A stretch of 64,000 bases of DNA from Pseudomonadota bacterium (GTDB lineage Bacteria; Desulfobacterota; Desulfobulbia; Desulfobulbales; JAGXFP01). Made by a program: the position numbers and the translations under genes. Shown here one piece after another: positions 31,069 through 40,419 of the stretch. How positions within the stretch are numbered: position 1 is the stretch's first letter; the number at the start of each line of letters is the position of its first letter. A model generated the notes under the pieces. It ran no database searches and was not told the origin of the DNA. It was given only the letters and a program-made list of their open reading frames with translations. Where the stretch lies: NCBI GenBank assembly GCA_018823285.1, contig JAHJIQ010000030.1, positions 81,053-145,052 of the forward strand, written 5' to 3'.

Positions 31069-33471
31069 ATGATGAGTAGCAGAATGAGCACGGCACTACT
31101 GAGTCTGACGGCTGTATTGCTTGCCGTTGCTGCAGCCCTCCCCGGCAACGCGGCCACCGTTGAATACGATCTGGCGATTGTCGAGCAGGAGATAAATTTT
31201 ACGGGCCATCCGGAAATGGGGATGACCCTGAACGGCGGTATTCCCGGACCGACCTTGCGTTTTACCGAGGGGGATCTTGCCAGGATCAGGGTGAGTAACA
31301 GAATGGGTGTGGATTCCTCCATTCACTGGCATGGCCTTCTGGTGCCTCCCGGGATGGACGGAGTTCCGCTGATCAGTTTTCCCCCGATCAGACCCGGTGC
31401 CACCTTCACTTACGAATTTCCGATTCGTCAGAGCGGCACATACTGGTATCACTCCCATACAAATCTTCAGGAGCAGCGGGGGGTGTATGGGGCAATTGTG
31501 ATCGAGCCTTTGTCCGCAAACGATACGGAAAAGGTCGATCAGGACCATGTTGTCCTCCTCTCCGACTGGACCGATGAAGATCCCCGGGCGGTGCTGAAAA
31601 CCCTGAAGCGCGGCAGCGACTGGTACGCACTGCAGAAGGGGAGTGGTCAGAGTATTCTGGGCGCTGCCCGGATGGGGATGGCCGGGGCATATTTTTCCCG
31701 GGAACTGCAAAGAATGCCACCGATGGATATCGCCGATATCGCCTATGACCGCTTTCTCGCCAATGGCAAGCCCGAATCACATCTCAAAGCCTCACCGGGT
31801 GAACTCGTTCGTCTGCGGATCATCGATGGTTCGGCAACCACCTACTTCCATCTGGAATTTGCGGGAGGGGTGATGCGTATTGTTGCCGCCGACGGCCAGA
31901 ATGTACATCCGGTGGAGGAGAAACGCTTTCTGATCGGGGTTGCCGAAACCTACGATGTACTGATCAAGGTTCCCAGCTCAGGTTCTTATGAATTCCGGGC
32001 CACTGCCCATGACGGTTCAGGATATGCCAGGGTCTGGATCGGCGAAGGTGAAAAACATCCGGCCGGAGATGTTCCCGTTCCCAATCTGTATCACGCCATG
32101 GGGGGACTAAGCCTGAAAAAAATCTTTGCCCTGACGCCTGCCGGGGCCATGGGGATGGAGGACCGCAAGGTCGGGAGGGGAATGTTCGACCGGCCTGGAA
32201 TGGCGGGAATGACCACCATGACGATGGATTCCGGGCACGAAATGGGAGCAATGAAACAGGCCGGTGGGCAGCATGAAATGGTCGGCAATAATGAAACCGC
32301 TCATTCTCCGGCCATGGCGGAGATGGGCATGGAAATGGTCCCGAAGGCTGCGAGCAAAACAGAGCACCCCATGACCATGGAGCATTCCGGCGCATCCATG
32401 GTCATCGCACCCGCCGACAGATCCGGAAAGAAATTCGCCCGCGATTTTTCCTTTCTGGGAACGGATGTTTCCTCGCGGGCCAATCTTGCCATGGACGGCA
32501 TGGCCGACCGTCCCTGGCCGCCGTACCATAAACTTAACGCTATTACAAATACCGCCCTGCCCCGGGGAGAACCGGTGCGGGAGATCCGGCTGACCCTGGA
32601 CGGCGATATGGAGCGTTACGTCTGGTTCCTGAACAACAAGCCGCTCTCCGAAACCGACCACCTGCTGATAAAAGAGGACGAGGTTGTCCGCTTGATCATG
32701 ATCAACCGGACGATGATGCACCATCCGATGCATCTCCACGGTCATTTCTTCAGGGTGCTCAACGGTCAGGGCGACCATGCGCCATTAAAGCACACCGTTG
32801 ATGTGGCGCCGATGTCCACCACCGTGATCGAGTTCGACGCCAATGAAAAGGGCGACTGGTTTTTCCACTGCCACCTGCTCTATCACATGAAGAGCGGAAT
32901 GGCCCGGCTGGTCCATTATGATGATTTTACCATCGATCCCGATCTGGCCGCGATCAGGCCCGGGCTCTACAGGGACTCCTGGTATTTCCAAGGCCGGGCC
33001 GGGCTGTTCAGCAATATGGCCGACACCGCACTTGTGCTGTCCAATACCCGAAATCTGATCAGTACCGAATGGGAAGTCGGCTGGCAGGAAGTGGATGACA
33101 ACGAGTGGGAGGGAACCCTGAAATGGGGATATTATGTCAATCGGTTTTTTACCCCCTTTGTCGGCGGGATCGTTGAAGGGGAAAACCGCAAAAGCAACGA
33201 TGAAAGAGGTTTTGTCGGTTTTCACTATCTGCTGCCGTTGAATATCGAGGCGAACTGCTGGCTGGATGACGAAAAGGAGACACGGATCAGCATCGAAAAA
33301 TCCTTCGAGCTGACTCCCCGCCTTTCAATCACCGGCGAGACCCGCTATGACTCGGCGGAACGATGGGAGGGCGGGGTCGAGATCAGTTACCTGGTCAACC
33401 GGGAGGTTTCGTTGGCCGCCCGCTGGCACACAGACTACGCATTCGGCGGAGGACTTGAGATCAGGTTCTGA
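31069..33471 (+). CDS. multicopper oxidase (CopA-like) fused to CopB-like beta-barrel
   Basis: An 800-residue exported protein. Residues 1-30 are a signal peptide. Cupredoxin domains carry the copper ligands HWHG (near 86), YWYHSHT (near 127), HHPMHLHGHFF (near 550) and HCHLLYH (near 600). A Met-rich linker (350-445: MAGMTTMTMDSGHEMGAM and similar) is of the copper-binding type. From about 640 the sequence switches to a CopB-type outer-membrane barrel (WYFQGRAGLF ... GGGLEIRF), ending in Phe. CopA and CopB are normally separate genes; here one frame encodes both, which would tether the cuprous oxidase to the outer membrane. Role: periplasmic copper resistance. Confidence 0.88.
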   Translation: MMSSRMSTALLSLTAVLLAVAAALPGNAATVEYDLAIVEQEINFTGHPEMGMTLNGGIPGPTLRFTEGDLARIRVSNRMGVDSSIHWHGLLVPPGMDGVPLISFPPIRPGATFTYEFPIRQSGTYWYHSHTNLQEQRGVYGAIVIEPLSANDTEKVDQDHVVLLSDWTDEDPRAVLKTLKRGSDWYALQKGSGQSILGAARMGMAGAYFSRELQRMPPMDIADIAYDRFLANGKPESHLKASPGELVRLRIIDGSATTYFHLEFAGGVMRIVAADGQNVHPVEEKRFLIGVAETYDVLIKVPSSGSYEFRATAHDGSGYARVWIGEGEKHPAGDVPVPNLYHAMGGLSLKKIFALTPAGAMGMEDRKVGRGMFDRPGMAGMTTMTMDSGHEMGAMKQAGGQHEMVGNNETAHSPAMAEMGMEMVPKAASKTEHPMTMEHSGASMVIAPADRSGKKFARDFSFLGTDVSSRANLAMDGMADRPWPPYHKLNAITNTALPRGEPVREIRLTLDGDMERYVWFLNNKPLSETDHLLIKEDEVVRLIMINRTMMHHPMHLHGHFFRVLNGQGDHAPLKHTVDVAPMSTTVIEFDANEKGDWFFHCHLLYHMKSGMARLVHYDDFTIDPDLAAIRPGLYRDSWYFQGRAGLFSNMADTALVLSNTRNLISTEWEVGWQEVDDNEWEGTLKWGYYVNRFFTPFVGGIVEGENRKSNDERGFVGFHYLLPLNIEANCWLDDEKETRISIEKSFELTPRLSITGETRYDSAERWEGGVEISYLVNREVSLAARWHTDYAFGGGLEIRF

Positions 33472-33487
33472 TCCTGACCCGGTGGCC

Positions 33488-34027
33488 ATGAAATTTGACC
33501 CGTTCAATAACAGAGTGTGCCGGGATATCAGGAATGGTCTGTCGAAGGGGCTGATGGATGCCCTCCGGAATAAAGACCTCAAGGCGGTGCATACACTTGC
33601 GGCAAAATATCTGGCACAGGGTGTTGAGCCATACCAGAAAAAGTACATCGAGGGCCGGCTCGGAGGGTATGAAAAAGTTCTGGCAGGAATCCGGCGTCTG
33701 GACCCTGACGATGTCTATGACATCGCTCTAAAGCTCTGGGATGCAGAGTTGTTCTATGAAGTTCATGAATATCTGGAGTTTTACTGGAAGCAGGCGTCCG
33801 GTGCGAACCGAGAAATCCTGCAGGCTCTAATTCGGGCAGCAGGCACTTACATCCACCTGGAACAGGGGAATGTAAAGGGGGCGGCGAATATGGCCGCAAA
33901 AGCGGTCAAAATTCTGGAGAAGAAGGTGAGTCGGGCTCTTCTTCCCGGATATCTGGACCTGGGGCTGCTCCTCGTTAAACTCCGTAATCTAGACCCTGTT
34001 GCGCCAAAATTAATTCGGCGAATCTGA
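33488..34027 (+). CDS. DUF309-domain protein
   Basis: A 179-residue, mostly helical soluble protein. The ATG at 33488 is 16 bases after the copper oxidase stop; a longer frame starts inside that gene and is rejected. The DUF309 signature is at residues 78-125 (LWDAELFYEVHEYLEFYWKQ, then LQALIRAAGTYIHLEQGN). The family has no known biochemical role. Probably co-transcribed with the copper oxidase. Confidence 0.85.
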   Translation: MKFDPFNNRVCRDIRNGLSKGLMDALRNKDLKAVHTLAAKYLAQGVEPYQKKYIEGRLGGYEKVLAGIRRLDPDDVYDIALKLWDAELFYEVHEYLEFYWKQASGANREILQALIRAAGTYIHLEQGNVKGAANMAAKAVKILEKKVSRALLPGYLDLGLLLVKLRNLDPVAPKLIRRI

Positions 34028-34031
34028 ATGG

Positions 34032-34190
34032 CTACTCCGCCTCAAATTCACTTTTGGAGGCGCCGCAGACGGGGCAGACCCAGTCATCCGGCAGGTCTTT
34101 GAAGTCGGTGCCGGGTTCGATGCCGCTGTCGGGGTCGCCAAGGGCCGGGTCGTAAACATAACCGCAGACTGAGCAGACATATTTCTTCAT
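34032..34190 (-). CDS. rubredoxin
   Basis: A 52-residue protein with the two iron-binding pairs CSVC (6-9) and CPVC (39-42), spaced as in all rubredoxins, plus the conserved YDP and LPDDWVCP segments. AGGGAG precedes the ATG. It carries one electron in the cytoplasm, commonly to rubredoxin:oxygen oxidoreductase, rubrerythrin or desulfoferrodoxin in anaerobes. It lies 12 bases after the patatin gene on the same strand and is probably co-transcribed with it. Confidence 0.97.
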   Translation of the reverse strand: MKKYVCSVCGYVYDPALGDPDSGIEPGTDFKDLPDDWVCPVCGASKSEFEAE

Positions 34191-34202
34191 TTCGTTCTCC
34201 CT

Positions 34203-35111
34203 TCAAGTGAACAGTTTTTTAAAAAATGATGGCATGTCACTCTTGCTGTTTTCTTTGTATACTTCGATAAACTCTTCAGCGGCCACTCGGCCTCTCCGCA
34301 TACAATCTTCAATACAGCCGAACTGTGCCCAGCTGATGTCTCCAACTTCAGGCTCGATAATCGCATCGGCGGCTCTCGCCTGCATCTCGTTCAACACTGT
34401 TCGGGTTATGGCATTGGTCCGGCGAATGATGTCCAGGGCGGTTTCGGTAGAGAAATCCTGCTCCAGTTCCTTGCCGACGTTCACCGCAATAACGTAGTCG
34501 GCGCCCAGGGAACTGCAGGTGTCAACCGGTAGCTGGTTCACCCAGCCCCCGTCCATCAACAGGTGACTGTTCAGTGGTATGGGTGGGAATATGCCGGGGA
34601 TTGCCGAAGAGGCGGCAACTGCCTGCCGGAGGGGGCCTTTGGTGAGAACGGTCTCCTCGCCGGTGTTGATATCGGTGCAGACCGCGGCAAAAGGGATTTT
34701 CGTTTCCTGGATGTCGATATCGTCGATCAGGAAGTTGATGTTTTCCATGTATGTTTCAAGGGAGACAAAGGATTGCTGGTTGGCCAGGAAATAGTTGTAG
34801 AAGAGTTTTTTGCGAAAATATCTGGAGAGACTATCCAGCAGGCCGTCATGTTTTCTGCCTTCTTCAGCTTCCTTGACAAAATCAAACTGGATCTTGGCAT
34901 AGCAGTCGCAGGCGAAATATTCATCAATCCTCTGCATGGCCTTTTTGCAGTCGCCGGTCGTTGCGTAAAGCGCTCCCAGCAGCGCCCCGATGCTTGTGCC
35001 AACCACCAGGTCGGGGATAATCCCGTTCTCGGTCAGGGCATCTATGGCGCCTAAATGGGCGAGGCCACGGGCTCCGCCACCACCGAGAACAAAACCCAAT
35101 TTTTCTTTCAT
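34203..35111 (-). CDS. patatin-like phospholipase, RssA type
   Basis: A 302-residue protein with the oxyanion hole GGGGARG (about 9-15), the nucleophile elbow GTSIGALLGA (Ser near 41) and the catalytic Asp in DGGWVNQLPV. These form the Ser-Asp dyad of patatin-type lipid acyl hydrolases. No signal peptide is seen, so it is cytoplasmic. Divergent from the beta-oxidation operon, which could use fatty acids released from membrane lipids, but that link is inference. Confidence 0.92.
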   Translation of the reverse strand: MKEKLGFVLGGGGARGLAHLGAIDALTENGIIPDLVVGTSIGALLGALYATTGDCKKAMQRIDEYFACDCYAKIQFDFVKEAEEGRKHDGLLDSLSRYFRKKLFYNYFLANQQSFVSLETYMENINFLIDDIDIQETKIPFAAVCTDINTGEETVLTKGPLRQAVAASSAIPGIFPPIPLNSHLLMDGGWVNQLPVDTCSSLGADYVIAVNVGKELEQDFSTETALDIIRRTNAITRTVLNEMQARAADAIIEPEVGDISWAQFGCIEDCMRRGRVAAEEFIEVYKENSKSDMPSFFKKLFT

Positions 35112-35301
35112 AGCGGCCGTCTCATACTGATAGGGGGTGCATTTTGTAGCGGCAAAGATCTTCAGTACTATAGATATACTATGAAAATCCTTTGGACAAG
35201 GAGCTTTTTGTTCCGTAAATTGTGAAATGCCGGATGCTGCTAACCAATGCTTGCATATATTGCCGTAAATCCTTAGGGTCTGTAATAAAGGAGTCAGGCA
35301 T

Positions 35302-36966
35302 ATGAAGAAAAGCGATGAAACGATCAGCGGTTTCCTGACAGAACTTTACCAGGGGCGATTCAACGACACTCTGTTCCGCACATTCAGCGCGGCGGAACCG
35401 GATGAACAAACGAAGCGGATTATCAGTCGCTTTCATGAGCTGATCAAGGAGTATCCCGCCCTGTCCCTTGAAAAGAGCGGTATGATCCCCGATGAGCTGT
35501 GGCAGGGGTTGAAAGAGATCGGTATCTTCGGCCTCAACATCCCTGCCCGATACGGGGGAGTGGGCTTAAGTCTTACCAATTATTTAAGGGTTCTCAAAGC
35601 CATGGCCGGAGTTGATATGGCACTGGCGATCATCCCCACCGCGCATCTTTCCATCGGTGTGAAAGGGGTTGTTCTCTTCGGTACCGAGGGGCAGAAGAAG
35701 AAATATCTGCCGAAGGCAGCGTCCGGAGAAATGCTTTTTGCATACGCACTCACCGAGTCCGGCATTGGTTCGGATGCCCAGCACATCACTACTTCCGCCA
35801 CTCTGTCTGATGATGGCAGCGCTTATCTCATAAACGGCCAGAAGAGTTACATCACCAATGGCGGCTATGCCGGCGGGATGGTGGTGTTCGCCCGGATGGA
35901 ACAGGAAAAGCCCGGATTTATGGGCGCTTTTATTGTCGAGACGGACATGGAAGGGGTAACGGTCGGCAAGGATGTTGCCAAGATGGGGCTTACCATCAGT
36001 TCCACCACCACCATTCAGTTCAAGGATGTCCGGGTTCCGGTGGAAAATCTGCTCGGCAAACCCGGAGATGGTTTCAAGATCGCCATGTCCATCCTGAATT
36101 ATGGACGCCTTGGGCTCGGAGCCGCTTCCGCCGGGGTAATGAGCCGGTCGGTTGAAGATATGTTCGAGAGAGCTTCTTCAAGGGTCCAGTTCGGCAGGCC
36201 CATCAAGGGATTCGAGCTGATCCAGGACAAGATCGTCCGCGCCGTGGTCAACGGCTTTGCCGCCGAGGCGATGACAAAGTTTACCGCCCACCTCCTGGAG
36301 TCGAATCCTGAGGCCAGCTGCAGCATGGAGAGTTCGCACACCAAACTCTTCGGCACCACCAGGGGCTGGGATGTTCTTTATGATGCCCTGCAGACTGCGG
36401 GTGGCGCCGGGTATCTTTCCGGTTTGCCGTATGAGAAAAGAATGCGGGACTTCAGGGTCACCACCATCTTTGAAGGAACGACCGAGATCCACACCATCTA
36501 TCCGCCTCTGGTCATGATCCGGATTCTGAGCGCCGGTAACCAAAAGAAGGGGAAGATTGCCTCCTTCCTGTCGCTCCTCGGCAGTTTGCTGAAGCGTCCC
36601 GATATCAATCCGGAAACGGATAACCCGGTGTTCCGGAAGGCCGTCTCCTATGCAGCCGGATGTGTCTGGCGGGTGAGACTGCTGCTGGTCTGGGGCGCGA
36701 TCCGGTTCGGCAAACGGATTACGGATAAGGAATTTTACCTTGAGCGGATCACCCGGGTCAGTGTTTCTCTTTTTGCCATCCTGGCCATGATGGCCAGGAT
36801 TGAAAGCCATCATCGGGCGGAAAAGGATATCCAGGCCGAGCTCGAACTCCTTGATTATTTTGTTGAAGAGGAAAAGGAGCGTGGCGGGTCGGGAGCAGGT
36901 TTTTGGACCACCCGAAAAGAGAAGCTCCACCGGAGGATTTTTGCACGTATGGATTCGGCTCATTAA
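35302..36966 (+). CDS. acyl-CoA dehydrogenase
   Basis: A 554-residue flavoprotein that oxidises acyl-CoA to trans-2-enoyl-CoA. Family segments are present: FAYALTESGIGSDA (FAD/substrate site), GQKSYITNGGYAG, MGLTISSTTTIQF and the C-terminal RMRDFRVTTIFEGTTEIH with the catalytic-region Glu. About 150 extra C-terminal residues extend past the normal 380-400, as in the larger acyl-CoA dehydrogenases. AAAGGAG precedes the ATG. First gene of a four-gene beta-oxidation operon. Confidence 0.94.
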   Translation: MKKSDETISGFLTELYQGRFNDTLFRTFSAAEPDEQTKRIISRFHELIKEYPALSLEKSGMIPDELWQGLKEIGIFGLNIPARYGGVGLSLTNYLRVLKAMAGVDMALAIIPTAHLSIGVKGVVLFGTEGQKKKYLPKAASGEMLFAYALTESGIGSDAQHITTSATLSDDGSAYLINGQKSYITNGGYAGGMVVFARMEQEKPGFMGAFIVETDMEGVTVGKDVAKMGLTISSTTTIQFKDVRVPVENLLGKPGDGFKIAMSILNYGRLGLGAASAGVMSRSVEDMFERASSRVQFGRPIKGFELIQDKIVRAVVNGFAAEAMTKFTAHLLESNPEASCSMESSHTKLFGTTRGWDVLYDALQTAGGAGYLSGLPYEKRMRDFRVTTIFEGTTEIHTIYPPLVMIRILSAGNQKKGKIASFLSLLGSLLKRPDINPETDNPVFRKAVSYAAGCVWRVRLLLVWGAIRFGKRITDKEFYLERITRVSVSLFAILAMMARIESHHRAEKDIQAELELLDYFVEEEKERGGSGAGFWTTRKEKLHRRIFARMDSAH

Positions 36967-37010
36967 AGTCGCATGGGTCATTGCCGTGAAATGATGCAAC
37001 GGAGAAAGGT

Positions 37011-38297
37011 ATGAAAAAACGGATCGCAATTGTCGGAGGAGTCAGGACGCCCTATGTGAAAGCCGGGACCAGGTTCGCCGACCTGAGCGCGGTGGATCTC
37101 GGCAGGCTCGTGTCCAGGGAACTCATCGCCCGGACCGGAATCGATCCGTCGGTGATCGATTCAGTGGTGATCGGCAATGTCTCCCAGCCCATGGAAGCGG
37201 TGAACATCGCCCGGGTGATCTCGATCTTTGCCGGTATTCCCGAGCATGTGCCGGCGTATACTGTGCACCGCAACTGCGCCTCCGGGATCCAGGCCATCGT
37301 TTCCGGCGCCCAGTCGATCGCTACCGGTGAGTCGGAAGTAGTGCTGGCCGGCGGAGTCGAGTCGATGTCGAACATCCCCTTTTTCCTTTCCAAAAAATTT
37401 CATGATATTGCGGTCAACTATCTGCACAGCAAATCCCTGAAACGACGGCTTCTTTCCCTGCTTGAGCTTCGACCCAAAGATTTCATCCCGAAAATCGGCC
37501 TGATGTTGGGGCTTACCGATCCCACCTGTCGCCTCAATATGGGGCAGACCGCCGAGGTGCTGGCCAGGGAGCTTGGGGTAAGCCGTGAAAGCCAGGATGA
37601 GTTTGCCCTTGAAAGTCATAAGAGAACGGTTGCTGCATACGAGGCGGGGCGATTCAAAGACGAGATCATGACCGTTTTCTGTCCGCCCGATTATCAGGAA
37701 TCCCTCGATTTTGACAATGGGGCCAGAGCGGATGAAAGCATGGAAATTTTAAGCAGGCTGCGGCCTTTTTTTGATCGCAAATACGGCACGGTGACTGCCG
37801 GCAACTCCTCGCAGATCACCGATGGCGCGGCGGCGGTGATGCTCGCCAGCGGCAAGGCGGTTAAAAAATACGGCCTGGAGCCCTTGGGGTATGTCGGGGA
37901 GTATGCATTTGCCGGGCTCTCGCCGAAGAGAATGGGACTTGGCCCGGCGTATGCCACCTCGCGTCTTCTGGAGAAATCGGGGCTCGCCCTGGATGAGATC
38001 GGCCTGATCGAGATGAACGAGGCCTTTGCCGCCCAGATCATCGCCAATGAGATGGTCTTCGCCCAGGATCAACTCGCGGAGCATTACCTGGGCAGAAAGG
38101 CGATGGGCGCCATTGACCGGAGCATCATGAACGTGAACGGCGGGGCGATTGCCATGGGCCATCCGGTGGGCTCCAGCGGGACGAGGCTGGTGCTGACCCT
38201 TCTCCTTGAGATGAGAAGGCGCGGGGTTGGCAGGGGGCTTGCCACCTTGTGTGTCGGTGGTGGGCAGGGTGCGGCCGTGATCATTGAGAGGACCTGA
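37011..38297 (+). CDS. acetyl-CoA C-acyltransferase (thiolase)
   Basis: A 428-residue thiolase. The acyl-accepting cysteine is in HRNCASGIQAI (near residue 90), NEAFAAQII and GGAIAMGHPVGSSG carry the catalytic histidines, and CVGGGQG holds the second cysteine. Performs the last thiolytic step of beta-oxidation, or its reverse. It resembles FadI more than FadA by length. One base separates its stop from the next gene. Confidence 0.95.
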   Translation: MKKRIAIVGGVRTPYVKAGTRFADLSAVDLGRLVSRELIARTGIDPSVIDSVVIGNVSQPMEAVNIARVISIFAGIPEHVPAYTVHRNCASGIQAIVSGAQSIATGESEVVLAGGVESMSNIPFFLSKKFHDIAVNYLHSKSLKRRLLSLLELRPKDFIPKIGLMLGLTDPTCRLNMGQTAEVLARELGVSRESQDEFALESHKRTVAAYEAGRFKDEIMTVFCPPDYQESLDFDNGARADESMEILSRLRPFFDRKYGTVTAGNSSQITDGAAAVMLASGKAVKKYGLEPLGYVGEYAFAGLSPKRMGLGPAYATSRLLEKSGLALDEIGLIEMNEAFAAQIIANEMVFAQDQLAEHYLGRKAMGAIDRSIMNVNGGAIAMGHPVGSSGTRLVLTLLLEMRRRGVGRGLATLCVGGGQGAAVIIERT

Positions 38298-38298
38298 G

Positions 38299-40413
38299 AT
38301 GAAAGCATTCAAATTTGATAGAAGGGATGATGGCATCGGGGAAGTCACCTTTGACCTGCCCGATTCAAAGGTCAATATCCTGAGCCCCTCAGTCGTGGTC
38401 GAGTTGGAGGAACTGATCAGCGGGCTGGCCGGTGACCCAGGCCTTAAAGGAGTGATCTTTGCCTCCGGCAAGAAGGACAATTTCATTGCCGGGGCCGATA
38501 TCTCGGTGATTGAGAAGATAGGTTCCGAAGAGGAAGGGGTGGCGTTGGCCTCCCAGGGGCAGAAGGTCTTTAACGATCTTGCCGCTCTCCCTTTCCCGAC
38601 AGTGGCGGTAATTGACGGATCATGCCTCGGCGGCGGCACCGAATTTGCGCTGGCCTGCACTTACAGGGTTCTTTCCGATAACCCGAAGTCCTTTCTCGGC
38701 CTGCCTGAGACGCAGCTTGGGATCATCCCCGGATTCGGCGGCACTCAGCGCCTTCCCCGTCTGGTGGGGATTGTCGAAGCGGTCAGGATGATCACCTCCG
38801 GAGCCAGAATCTATGGCGGCAAAGCATTGCGCATGGGGCTGGTCGATGAAGTAGCGGCGGTTGAAAACCTGCCGGCGGCAGCCGTGAAGCTTATTTCCGG
38901 TCATCCGGAGCGAAAGCAGTGCAGATTTTGTATGGGAACATTTGTCGCACAGCTTGACCGCTTCCCGTTGTGGCGGTGGCTCGTCTTCCGTCAGGCGCGG
39001 CAGGAGGTTACCAAAAAAACCGGGGAGCATTATCCGGCACTTTTCAAAGCGATCGACGCCATCGAGCAGGGATTGTCTGCCGGCATGGCAAAAGGTCTGG
39101 AGGTTGAGGCAACCCTTCTGGGCCGGCTGGCGGTAACCGGGACCGCGAGAAATCTCCAGAAAGTATTTCGGTTGCATGAAAAATTCTCCAGGGTAGACAC
39201 CTCATCGGTCAAGAACTTCGCCAAAATCGGGGTGGTCGGGGCCGGGGTCATGGGCGGCGGGATCGTTGGCCTGATCGCCGAACATGCGATGCAGCCTCGG
39301 CTGATCAACCGTTCCACCAAGGGGATCAGTGTTGCGCTTGAGGCGATTTCCAGGGTGCTCGCCGGTAAACTGCGGAAAAGGATTTATACCCGTGACCAGG
39401 TGGAGAGGTTGAAAGGAGCGGTCACCTGGGATACGACCATGCGGGGCATGCACACGCTCAATGCGGTGATCGAGGCGGTGGTCGAAGAGATGGCGGTGAA
39501 GAAAAAAATCCTGGCCGATATTGCGGGAGTGGTCGGCAACTCCACCCTGATCCTGTCAAACACTTCATCGCTGTCGATCACCGAAATGGCGAAGGATGTG
39601 CAGAATCCCGCCCGGGTGGCTGGGTTTCATTTCTTCAATCCGGTCGACAGGATGAAGCTGGTCGAGGTGATCCACGGCGAACAGACTTCGGAAGAGACGG
39701 TGGCCAAGGGTATGGCGCTTGCCAAGAGGCTTGGCAAGATCCCGGTCAGGGTCAAGGACAGCCCCGGTTTTCTGGTGAACCGGTTGCTCTTGCCGTATCT
39801 GAATGAAGCGGCGAGGATGCTCGAAGAAGGCGGCCGGATCGACCGGATCGATCGCGCGATGACCGCCTTCGGCATGCCCCTGGGGCCGTTCAGGCTTCTC
39901 GATATGGTGGGGCTCGATATCGCGGCCCATGTCGCCGAAATATTGAATCGCGCCTTCGGTGAGAGAATGCGTCCATCACCCTTGCTCGCCTCGATGCAGG
40001 TGGCTGGGCGTCTCGGCAACAAAAACGGCAGGGGGTTTTACGATTACGGCAGCAAGCGAAACGGGGACCTGGCTGATGATATTTATTCCCTGTTGCAGCT
40101 TGATCAGGTGCCCGGCAAAACCTTCAGCGACGAGGAGATTGTCGATCGGCTGATCATGCCGATGATCAATGAAGCTGTCCTCTGTCTGGAGGAAAGTGTG
40201 GTGAGCGATGCCGGAACCGTTGATGCGGCGATGATCTTCGGCGCGGGTTTCCCTCCGTACACCGGTGGTCTGATCCGTTATGCAGATACCGTCGGCGCAG
40301 GAGAGGTGGTCCGCAGGCTGGGGGAACTTGTCGGCAAGGGCGGTGAAAGGTTTGCGCCGGCACCATTGCTCCGGAAGATGGCGGAGCTGGGCGCAGGTTT
40401 TTATGACGATTGA
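38299..40413 (+). CDS. fadJ: FadJ-like enoyl-CoA hydratase/3-hydroxyacyl-CoA dehydrogenase
   Basis: A 704-residue bifunctional protein. The N-terminal crotonase domain (1-190) has IAGADISVI and GSCLGGGTEFALAC, with the two oxyanion Gly regions. The NAD-binding 3-hydroxyacyl-CoA dehydrogenase domain starts near 310 (IGVVGAGVMGGGIVGLI) and includes HFFNPVDRMKLVEVI and the C-terminal helical domain (NEAVLCLEE). It forms the trifunctional system with the thiolase upstream. ATG 38299 is preferred over 38284 because GAGAGG is correctly spaced. Confidence 0.95.
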   Translation: MKAFKFDRRDDGIGEVTFDLPDSKVNILSPSVVVELEELISGLAGDPGLKGVIFASGKKDNFIAGADISVIEKIGSEEEGVALASQGQKVFNDLAALPFPTVAVIDGSCLGGGTEFALACTYRVLSDNPKSFLGLPETQLGIIPGFGGTQRLPRLVGIVEAVRMITSGARIYGGKALRMGLVDEVAAVENLPAAAVKLISGHPERKQCRFCMGTFVAQLDRFPLWRWLVFRQARQEVTKKTGEHYPALFKAIDAIEQGLSAGMAKGLEVEATLLGRLAVTGTARNLQKVFRLHEKFSRVDTSSVKNFAKIGVVGAGVMGGGIVGLIAEHAMQPRLINRSTKGISVALEAISRVLAGKLRKRIYTRDQVERLKGAVTWDTTMRGMHTLNAVIEAVVEEMAVKKKILADIAGVVGNSTLILSNTSSLSITEMAKDVQNPARVAGFHFFNPVDRMKLVEVIHGEQTSEETVAKGMALAKRLGKIPVRVKDSPGFLVNRLLLPYLNEAARMLEEGGRIDRIDRAMTAFGMPLGPFRLLDMVGLDIAAHVAEILNRAFGERMRPSPLLASMQVAGRLGNKNGRGFYDYGSKRNGDLADDIYSLLQLDQVPGKTFSDEEIVDRLIMPMINEAVLCLEESVVSDAGTVDAAMIFGAGFPPYTGGLIRYADTVGAGEVVRRLGELVGKGGERFAPAPLLRKMAELGAGFYDD

Positions 40414-40419
40414 TCGATC

